The position numbers and the translations under genes were made by a program. Under the pieces are notes generated by a model. The model was given only the letters and a program-made list of their open reading frames with translations, was not told where the DNA came from and ran no database searches. A stretch of DNA of 64,000 nt from Pseudomonadota bacterium (GTDB lineage: Bacteria > Myxococcota_A > Polyangia > Polyangiales > Polyangiaceae): assembly GCA_023428245.1 (NCBI GenBank), contig JAEYYX010000102.1, positions 24,851-88,850 on the forward strand. Reading direction: 5' to 3'. This document shows, one piece after another, positions 57,498 to 64,000 of this stretch (position 1 is the stretch's first letter; each line of letters begins with the position of its first letter).

Positions 57498-60407
57498 TTA
57501 GTGATTGGGATGTTTGTTCCCAGTGCCCGCCACCCATTGGACGCGTCTAGCTTGCGGAACGCCCCAGACGCTCGGGGCAACGATCGGTGTTTCCCGGAAG
57601 ATTTCCCGCACAGCGGAGCGTTGTGTTCGCTTCAGAGCGAGCCAACTTCCTTGTTTGGGCGCCTCAAAGCGCACACGAAGGCGCGGTTCGACGAGGAGGG
57701 ACGTAGTGCATCCAAGGGATTTCGGAACCTCCGGAGAGAGCCTTCGATTTGCCGTCTGTGCGTCCTCGACGACGTTGAGCATCCCGGACTTGTCGAGGCA
57801 GTAAAGATCGGCTGGGCCTTCCGGCTTCGTCGTCGCTGGGGCCAAGACGATGGCGTCTGAGCCCTGCTCGCGGCTATCCGAAGGAGCTTCGATGGAGAAT
57901 TTCCCTCTCGACAGGAGGAGGAGGCCTCCAGGATTTCTCTCGCCGCTCACCCGGGCTTGGTCGCCTGGGAACCAGACGGCTTGCGCGTCCCCGGAGCCGG
58001 CGAGACTGAGCTGCCTCGGATCGAGGCGAACGATCGAACCGCTCTCCGAGCTCCCGTCGGGGGCGGCAGCCCCGACGGCGAAATAGGGATAGTCGTTGTG
58101 GGGCGTGTCGATGGGTCCGAACTCGCGGGAGGCTTTCTCGGAAGGCAAGGTGACGCGCTCGCCTGGCAGCACGTCGCGCCTTGTTAAGTAGAAGAAGTCC
58201 CGCGGCGTCTCGTGGATGTAACGCGGGAAGTTCATGAGCGGCATCTTCCGAACCAAAAGGCGCGCGAGAAACCCATAGCCGTCCACGCCCGCGACCTTTC
58301 CGCTCGCTTCCCAGGCGGGGTCGAGAGCGCGTCCAAGACTCGGCAGCGTGTCGCTGCGCGCGACCCGGTAGAGTTCGAAGCCGGCGTGGCCGGCGTTCAT
58401 GTCGAGGTGAATCCCGTATCTGCAGCGGAGGCTCAGCATCGCTTGGGCGAGACGGTCAGGATCGATGCTCGGCGAATAAAGGTAAGCGATATGGTGGTCT
58501 TGGGTGAGGCAGAGCGCACTTCGGACAGTGCGCGTTTCCTGGGTCCAACCTTCGGGCACTCCTCCCCACCAGTACCGCGAGTAGGGGTTCGCTCGGGAGG
58601 CGGCGACCAGAGGCGTCATGTTCTGACGGAAGCTCACCATGCCTTCCGGAATGGGTGAGCTCTCCGCGGGCCAGGTTCCAAAACCGGCAGACCCATCTTC
58701 GAAAGTCGCGACCGTCGCCGCAAAAGGTTTGGGCGGGAGCAAGACGACGTTGTTCTCCATCATTCCAAACTCCCCGTGCACCGCCTGGAACGCGCCGTTG
58801 AAAGCTCCGAGCAGGCGCTCGAGCACTTCCGGATCGCGTGGAATTAGCCCGGTCCCCTGACGTCCGAGCGTACTCTGGGGCTCTTCTGTCCCGGCGACGA
58901 TGTTTAGCTCGACCCGCCTGGGATCCCAAAGAGCGATCGAGACCTGGTTGTAGCTGCGCTTCGGGTCGACCCGGATAAAGGTGAAGACGAGAGAGCTCGC
59001 GCCCGGCTCTTGGCCGCCGAGCAGTACATCACGTCCGAGGTCGATCCACTCGCCCTCCGAAGGGAGAGGAGGAGAGAGGATCGGCTGGATGGGCTCCGGC
59101 GGAAAACCTTCGATCGCGCTCACCTTCGCCAGAGGTAGGCGCTCGATGACGTCACCGAGCTCGGAGGAGATGTTCTCCTCGGCGTTGACCCCAACGACCG
59201 ATGCGTGAAGGTCTTCGAGCTCACCGAGCGCCAAGTAGACGACGCCCTTCAACCACTGCATGCCGTGGTCGCCGATGAAATTGACCTGACGCAAGCGGTC
59301 GACGGCCCAGGTTGTTAGATTGCCCGGCCTGGGAGGGACGTGCTCTCGAACGACGAGTCCGGCTTCACTGAACTTCTCATCTGGCTCGCGCCCGAGGGGC
59401 CAGGAGATACGCTCTTCGTCGGTGTCCATGTGGAGGACACCCCGCTCGATCGCTGTTTTCACAGGAGGACCCGCCTCGGGCCACGCGATCGTGCTCCTGC
59501 CGACTCCCCGGAGCTGTCCGGTCTGTTGAAGGTTGGTGGTGCGCCTCTGGAGCCGGCCGACGAAGGACCAGCCGGGACCGCTCGGAAACTGTTCTCCGCC
59601 GAGATCGAGCAGCTCAATGCTCTGGATCTGGTCGCCGTTTCGGATCATCCAGGTCGCCCAGCGCCCCTCTCGTTCGAGATCGCTTTCGTCAACGCCAGCG
59701 GTCTCGGTGAGATTGAAGATGCCGGTGACGCGAGCCAGGCGCCCTTCATGATCGAACATGACGCGGGCGAGATAGATGTCCGTCTTTTCGCCAGACCGGC
59801 GCGCGGGAAGCAGGATGCGTTTGGCGGAGAAGATGGCGCGCAAACCCAGCGGGCTTTCGCGCGTCATGCGGAGGGCGGCGAGATCGGGCTCGAGTCCCCG
59901 CGCCTCGAACTCATGGCGCAGCTCGGCTGCGAGCTCCGCCTTGTGCGCAGGGAGAAAGGGAAACACGAGCAATGCGGCGCCCACGCTTCGCACGCTTTGG
60001 GAGAGAATCTCTGGCGATGGCAGGCGCCCCGTGAGCTTCTTGAGCTGAGGAGGAATCCGGGGGTGCGGCGCCGCGAGCCACAGGAAGGTCAGAGCAACTG
60101 CGAGAAGGCCAATTGTGAGACGTAAGGGAGTCGCCCAGGAGTGGATCACATGGGCCGAGGCGAGGCCGAGGAGGAAGAGTGCGACCGTGTAGGGAAGGAG
60201 CACGAGCGGTCGCAGGAAGTTCTTCCTCTTCTGGCTTTTCCGTCTCTCGTAGATGAAGAAGCGAGCCGCCGTGCCGCTCCAAATCGTGGGCAATGCCCAC
60301 TCGATGGACCAAACACCGTGGTGCACGAGCAAGCCTGACACGACCAGGGTGAACGCCGGTGAAAGGGCGAGACCCACGCAAATGAGCAGAAACAGGAGCG
60401 GCGTCAT
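57498..60407 (-). CDS. Membrane protein with phosphodiester-glycosidase-like (NAGPA) domain
   Basis: A 969-residue protein. Three TM helices lie within residues 1-110 (LLFLLICVGLALSPAFTL and others), followed by a large extracytoplasmic part. Around 470-760 the patterns AFNGAFQAVHGEFGMMENNV, ATFEDGSAGFGTWP, RTVRSALCLTQDHHIAYLYS and CRYGIHLDMNAGHAGFELYR match the NAGPA (PF09992) fold of phosphodiester glycosidases. The C-terminal 200 residues have no visible family. The enzyme may cleave sugar-phosphate or similar bonds in an envelope polymer. It is divergent from the hydrolase at 60508 and upstream of the collagen-like gene. Confidence 0.85.
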   Translation of the reverse strand: MTPLLFLLICVGLALSPAFTLVVSGLLVHHGVWSIEWALPTIWSGTAARFFIYERRKSQKRKNFLRPLVLLPYTVALFLLGLASAHVIHSWATPLRLTIGLLAVALTFLWLAAPHPRIPPQLKKLTGRLPSPEILSQSVRSVGAALLVFPFLPAHKAELAAELRHEFEARGLEPDLAALRMTRESPLGLRAIFSAKRILLPARRSGEKTDIYLARVMFDHEGRLARVTGIFNLTETAGVDESDLEREGRWATWMIRNGDQIQSIELLDLGGEQFPSGPGWSFVGRLQRRTTNLQQTGQLRGVGRSTIAWPEAGPPVKTAIERGVLHMDTDEERISWPLGREPDEKFSEAGLVVREHVPPRPGNLTTWAVDRLRQVNFIGDHGMQWLKGVVYLALGELEDLHASVVGVNAEENISSELGDVIERLPLAKVSAIEGFPPEPIQPILSPPLPSEGEWIDLGRDVLLGGQEPGASSLVFTFIRVDPKRSYNQVSIALWDPRRVELNIVAGTEEPQSTLGRQGTGLIPRDPEVLERLLGAFNGAFQAVHGEFGMMENNVVLLPPKPFAATVATFEDGSAGFGTWPAESSPIPEGMVSFRQNMTPLVAASRANPYSRYWWGGVPEGWTQETRTVRSALCLTQDHHIAYLYSPSIDPDRLAQAMLSLRCRYGIHLDMNAGHAGFELYRVARSDTLPSLGRALDPAWEASGKVAGVDGYGFLARLLVRKMPLMNFPRYIHETPRDFFYLTRRDVLPGERVTLPSEKASREFGPIDTPHNDYPYFAVGAAAPDGSSESGSIVRLDPRQLSLAGSGDAQAVWFPGDQARVSGERNPGGLLLLSRGKFSIEAPSDSREQGSDAIVLAPATTKPEGPADLYCLDKSGMLNVVEDAQTANRRLSPEVPKSLGCTTSLLVEPRLRVRFEAPKQGSWLALKRTQRSAVREIFRETPIVAPSVWGVPQARRVQWVAGTGNKHPNH

Positions 60408-60507
60408 AGGAAGCGCGGAGCAGGCCGGTGAACTAATGAAGTATCAGCGAATTTGCGATATACGGCCTCTCTTTGCGCGCGGGCCAGTTCCTGGCATCTT
60501 CCGGGCG

Positions 60508-61485
60508 ATGCTGCGGACCAGGACCAAAGGAAAGAATGGGAGCGCCCTGCTTGCCGCCTGCCTCGCGGCGGTCCCCGTCTTCTGGGCTGCTGAAGCGTCC
60601 TCGGATTCGAAAGTCCCTCCAGCCTGGGTGCGGACACGCCCTCCCGCTGAGCTCCAGATCGAGCGCTCGAAGGAAGAACGCGGGGTAAATCCTTGTATGA
60701 CCGAGGATCCAGGTTTCTCTGGCTACTCGACCTGGGACCGAGCGCCGGCCATGGGCCAGATGATCGTTCCGGAATCGCTGACGAAGAGCTCCGCGACCTT
60801 CGATGTCGTGTTCCACTTCCATGGTCATGAAGCGGCTCGGAAAGAGTGGGTCCGGAAGGTCGATCGCGTTGTGCTGGTCGGCATCGATCTCGGCAACGGG
60901 TCCCGGGCCTACCAGGAGCCGTTCGCGGTTCCGGGCGTGTTTGAGTCGCTGGTGCAAAGCGTCGAACGCGGGGTGCGCAAACGGCTCGACAATCCGAACA
61001 TTCGGGTGGGCAAGATTGGACTCACCGCTTGGAGCGCGGGCTACGGCGCGGTCGTGAAGATCCTTGGGACGGCCTACGGACAGAAGCGCGTCGATTCCGT
61101 GGCGCTCCTCGATGGACTGCACACAAGCTACGTGAATGGTCAGCTTGACACCGCGCGCCTCGAGCCGGTGGTGTCCTTTGCGGAGCGTGCCATGCGGGGT
61201 GAGCGCGCCTTTTACATGAGCCACTCGTCGATCAGCCCTCCGGGCTACGCCTCGACGACTGAGACCGGGAATTACCTGATCTGGCGCCTGGGCGGACGAC
61301 CCGAGAAGCCCCCGGCGCCCCGTTCGTTCCCGCTCGGACTCGAGCTCATCAGCACCTACTCGAAAGGCGAGTTTACTGTGAGAGGCTTCCGAGGGGGCGG
61401 AAAGCTCGACCACTGCGCTCACTTTGGCGTTCTGGGTGATGTGGTTCGGGGGCGTTTTTTGCCCCGTTGGCGTTCGCTGAGCTAA
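60508..61485 (+). CDS. Secreted alpha/beta-hydrolase-fold protein
   Basis: A 325-residue protein. ATG 60508 gives a good signal peptide (LLAACLAAVPVFWAAEA); the upstream frame overlaps the divergent gene. The alpha/beta hydrolase fold is suggested by VVFHFHGHEAARKEWVRKVD (oxyanion-like region), the nucleophile elbow TAWSAGYGAV with Ser176, DSVALLDGLH (possible acid) and HCAHFGVLG (possible base). Substrates may be esters or peptides at the cell surface. The gene starts 100 bases from the divergent NAGPA-like gene, so a shared promoter region is likely. Confidence 0.8.
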   Translation: MLRTRTKGKNGSALLAACLAAVPVFWAAEASSDSKVPPAWVRTRPPAELQIERSKEERGVNPCMTEDPGFSGYSTWDRAPAMGQMIVPESLTKSSATFDVVFHFHGHEAARKEWVRKVDRVVLVGIDLGNGSRAYQEPFAVPGVFESLVQSVERGVRKRLDNPNIRVGKIGLTAWSAGYGAVVKILGTAYGQKRVDSVALLDGLHTSYVNGQLDTARLEPVVSFAERAMRGERAFYMSHSSISPPGYASTTETGNYLIWRLGGRPEKPPAPRSFPLGLELISTYSKGEFTVRGFRGGGKLDHCAHFGVLGDVVRGRFLPRWRSLS

Positions 61486-61500
61486 AGCTCTTCTGAGCTC

Positions 61501-62730
61501 ATGAGGTGCGCGTCCAGATCTCTCACCTCCGCGACGCGCCGCCTCCCCGAGCCCTGCCTAGGGAGCCTTGCGGTGGGGCGCTTCCTGGGAAGGTGCACGC
61601 CGCTCGTGTTCTGTCTTGCTGCCCTTCCGTTCTTCGCTTGTGCGAAGAAAGAGCCGGAGAAGAAGAGCGCACCGGCCGAGGAGTCGCGCCCGAGTTCTCC
61701 GCCGGAGGAACCGGTCCCTCACGTCGCGCCACCGATGAGCGTACCCGCCCCAAAGGCGTCCCGCTTTGTAGCGGACCAGCCGCGTCCCGAAAGGCTCAGG
61801 TCCGTTGACCCAGAGCTCCGCAAGCGCCCCGTCCGCGAGCAGCAGGCGCACCTGAAGGAGCTCATCGTCGCCTACGAGAAGCTGGAGGAGGAGTCCCAAA
61901 GGGCCCTCTTTGGCATCATTGACGCTTCGGAGTTGCTCAGTTTCGGCAATCCGGAGGTAAGTCGTCCCGCTCAGACGCAGGAGGAGTGTGAGAGGGCATG
62001 GGAGGGGCGTGAGGCTCCCGAGATGAGTGAAGAGTGTCCTCGGCGCAACATGGCGCGCGTGTCCGCAAGGCTCTGCGTCGACATGTTCGAGTTCCCGAAC
62101 ATTCGCTGTGAATATCCTGTCGTTTGGGTGCGCGCGAGCGAAGCGAGCGCGATCTGTGAGAGTCTAGGGAAACGCCTTTGTGACGCCCACGAGTGGGAGG
62201 GGGCTTGCGCGGGTGAAGTTAGGCCTGCTTCCAAGGAGTACGACTACGTTCGCGTTCCGAAGGGAGATGGAGCCGAATATCGGCGCAATCGCCGCATTTT
62301 GATGGAGGGCTGGCACAATCTGGCACGCTCGCTGGTCTGGGCCTACGGACTCGAAAAGGAGCACAGCCGCTGCGGCACAGGGTCCCAGAAGAGCAGCGGC
62401 TGTGATGCGGTGAGCTACGAGCGATGCGGCACCAATGACTATCCCGCGGGGGCGTTTCCTGAGTGTCGGACGCCCACGAGCATCTTCGATCAGCACGGCA
62501 ACGTCGCTGAACATATGAGCTTCCCCCTCTATCCCGAGGAGCTGGGCGGAAGGGGGTATACGGAGATGAAGGGGAGCTGGTTCTTGTTTGCGCGCGAGGA
62601 GACGCATCCTGACGATTGTCGTTGGCGTGCCAAGAACTGGCACACGACGAGGATCAAAGATCCTAACAGTCATCGCAACTATCACCTCGGGTTTCGCTGT
62701 TGCGCTGACCTGGATCCGTCTCGCCACTGA
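61501..62730 (+). CDS. Lipoprotein with formylglycine-generating-enzyme fold
   Basis: A 409-residue protein. The signal ends at a lipobox-like PFFAC. A Pro/Ser/Glu-rich linker follows to about 80, then a helical region. Residues 195-405 have the FGE-sulfatase pattern: CVDMFEFPN at the entry, SLGKRLCDAHEWEGACAG, FDQHGNVAEHMSFP (for usual D.GNV.EW) and NYHLGFRCCAD at the end. The catalytic cysteine pair of true FGE is not evident at the usual positions, and the usual Trp in GNV.EW is His. Probably a binding or structural version. It is 15 bases after the hydrolase. Confidence 0.85.
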   Translation: MRCASRSLTSATRRLPEPCLGSLAVGRFLGRCTPLVFCLAALPFFACAKKEPEKKSAPAEESRPSSPPEEPVPHVAPPMSVPAPKASRFVADQPRPERLRSVDPELRKRPVREQQAHLKELIVAYEKLEEESQRALFGIIDASELLSFGNPEVSRPAQTQEECERAWEGREAPEMSEECPRRNMARVSARLCVDMFEFPNIRCEYPVVWVRASEASAICESLGKRLCDAHEWEGACAGEVRPASKEYDYVRVPKGDGAEYRRNRRILMEGWHNLARSLVWAYGLEKEHSRCGTGSQKSSGCDAVSYERCGTNDYPAGAFPECRTPTSIFDQHGNVAEHMSFPLYPEELGGRGYTEMKGSWFLFAREETHPDDCRWRAKNWHTTRIKDPNSHRNYHLGFRCCADLDPSRH

Positions 62731-63001
62731 AATCGCTCTCGCTCCGGGAGAAAACTGAGCCGATCTCGAAAGCTCGCGATCGGGTCGTAGATTTCGTGGG
62801 TTAGCGAGAGCTCCTGAGAAGAGGGCGTCCCAAGGGGCAGAAATTATGGGGAGCATGTTCGCTGAGTGCGAACGAGAGGCGCGAGCGACACAGCAAACCA
62901 CTCACCGATGAGCGGGTGGAGTTGTGAGCGGGGCACGTTGACAATTTGTATGCGCAGGCGTTCGATGGCTCGCCTCGAATCAACGAGGAGGGAGAAAAAG
63001 T
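62731..63001. other. Spacer between the FGE-fold and PEBP-fold lipoprotein genes
   Basis: A 271-base spacer in which no gene, repeat or clear terminator was recognised. The AGGAGGGAGAAAAAGT segment just before 63002 is a strong ribosome-binding site for the next gene. A short open frame on the minus strand (62801-62983) has no support. Confidence 0.6.
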
Positions 63002-63952
63002 ATGAGAAAAGCATCTTGGATCGCCTGGGGGGCGCTCCTTGTGGGCAGCGCGCTCTTGGGCGGGTGTAATGGGGATGAGGAACCGGAAGACGCGACGGGC
63101 GGTAGCTCAAGCGGCGGTAGCGCGTCGGGAGGCAAGTCCAGTGGCGGCAGTGCCTCGGGAGGAAGAGCCAGCGGAGGCAGGTCTTCTGGCGGCCGGTCCA
63201 GTGGTGGGAGCGAAACGGGAGGAGAAGCGGGCTCGATGGCGGGCGGTGGCATGGGTGGAGGCGATGGTCCCCCAGTGCGGCCGAACTGTGAGGACATCGA
63301 GAGTCTCGCGGCGGGCGACGAGGACTTCTCCGTGACCGTCCCGGGCTTCGACTATTGTGGCCCGATCCCGGAGGCGCACACCTGTGAGGGCAAGCCCTTC
63401 CCCGAAGGAACTTCACCTGCCATCAGCTGGGAAGGGGCCCCCGACGGCACGGAGAGCTTCGCCGTCGTCTTCAAGGACCTCGCCATTCTTGCGATCACTC
63501 CGCCCACAGATGCGGCCTATAACCGCGGCTATCACTGGGCGATGTGGGATATTCCCGCGGCGACGACTGAGCTACCTGCCGAACTTGGACCGGGATTCAA
63601 CTCGGAAGACGTCGAAGGCGCGCTCCAGTGGGCGAATTTCAAGGATTATTCGTTCTTCGGGCCCTGCCCGAATTTCGATCCCGACTCTCCGACGGACTTC
63701 GAGGATAGCTATTCGTTTGTGGTCTATGCGCTCCCGGTCGCGGAGGCAGAGATTCCAGCCCAGGAGCCGGGGATCAGCACCGTCCGCCTCATGGACGACT
63801 ACTTCCAGTCGATTGCGCTGGCCGTCGCCGAATATCGCGGCACGTCAGACGCCCACGCCAGCGAGATCCCGGACGGAGTCTTACCTCCCACGCCGAAGCC
63901 GCCCTGTCCCTCGGCAGGGGAGCCGCCGGAGGACTGTCTCGAGAAGGAATGA
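63002..63952 (+). CDS. Lipoprotein with PEBP/YbhB-like domain and SGG linker
   Basis: A 316-residue protein. The lipobox is LLGGC (Cys22). Residues 33-78 are a Gly/Ser-rich linker of SGG units. The globular part (about 95-285) has the PEBP/YbhB pattern: PEGTSPAISWEGAPDGTESF, then YHWAMWDIPAATTELPAELG and the late DYFQSIALAVAEYRG. PEBP-fold proteins bind phospholipid head groups or small phosphate ligands. It is preceded by a strong Shine-Dalgarno (GAGGGAG). The C-terminal 25 residues carry an extra CPSAGEPPEDC disulfide-capable loop. Confidence 0.88.
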   Translation: MRKASWIAWGALLVGSALLGGCNGDEEPEDATGGSSSGGSASGGKSSGGSASGGRASGGRSSGGRSSGGSETGGEAGSMAGGGMGGGDGPPVRPNCEDIESLAAGDEDFSVTVPGFDYCGPIPEAHTCEGKPFPEGTSPAISWEGAPDGTESFAVVFKDLAILAITPPTDAAYNRGYHWAMWDIPAATTELPAELGPGFNSEDVEGALQWANFKDYSFFGPCPNFDPDSPTDFEDSYSFVVYALPVAEAEIPAQEPGISTVRLMDDYFQSIALAVAEYRGTSDAHASEIPDGVLPPTPKPPCPSAGEPPEDCLEKE

Positions 63953-64000
63953 ACCTTCGCGCAGGTCAATAGAGCAGATCGCTCGGCTCCTCGGCTTCGC

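Overview
The window reads as chromosome of a high-GC, Gram-negative bacterium, most probably a member of the Myxococcota (Polyangia-like). This is an inference from gene content: SGG-rich lipoprotein linkers, GYF_2-like domains, orphan hybrid-sensor kinases, a split ATP synthase locus, many lipoproteins with no close functional relatives, and a near-complete S10/spc/alpha ribosomal cluster with a zinc-type S14. No tRNA, rRNA, CRISPR array, insertion sequence or phage gene was seen.

Bases 1-10158 are the ribosomal core on the + strand: rpsC(end)-rplP-rpmC-rpsQ-rplN-rplX-rplE-rpsN-rpsH-rplF-rplR-rpsE-rpmD-rplO-secY-adk-infA-rpmJ-rpsM-rpsK-rpoA-rplQ. Two usual members are missing (map between adk and infA, rpsD between rpsK and rpoA). 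The rpsD gap instead holds a structured 238-base leader with a possible proline-rich leader peptide. The operon ends at a hairpin near 10251-10286 and is followed by a minisatellite of 37-38-base units.

Bases 10665-20735 carry a HEAT-repeat membrane protein and acylphosphatase (-), two histidine kinases without a response regulator, rdgB, and an F0-only ATP synthase set (atpZ-like, atpI-like, atpB, atpE) closed by a strong terminator. A YceI protein and a coiled-coil inner-membrane protein follow. From 20947 to 35230 come a double GYF_2 membrane protein, an EGF-domain lipoprotein, a UbiB-family kinase-like protein, an FHA protein with an N-terminal ribbon-helix-helix-like segment, a HEAT lipoprotein, the DNA translocase FtsK, a large protein with two cNMP-binding-like folds, and a bestrophin-type channel. 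From 35385 to 43438 come an ArsR/SRPBCC pair, an ECF sigma factor with its zinc anti-sigma factor, a PDZ lipoprotein fused to a polytopic region with NuoH-like layout, a LemA-TPM-TPM operon, a LolA-like secreted protein and CsbD.

Bases 43696-63952 are dominated by cell-surface and envelope functions: small lipoproteins, two apparently 5'-truncated genes (a laminin-G-like protein and a DUF2147 protein), a bactofilin-like adhesin, a four-gene glycosylation/membrane cluster (discoidin-like protein, large GT-C-like membrane protein, GT2 glycosyltransferase, methyltransferase), enolase, a beta-propeller lipoprotein, a collagen-like DUF1554 lipoprotein, a 969-residue membrane protein with a phosphodiester-glycosidase-like domain, an alpha/beta hydrolase, an FGE-sulfatase-fold lipoprotein and a PEBP-fold lipoprotein. 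Convergent genes are usually separated by hairpin terminators that work in one or both directions. The least explained objects are the PDZ/NuoH-like fusion, the rpoA leader, the divergent IF-1, and the collagen/DUF1554 and NAGPA-like surface proteins.
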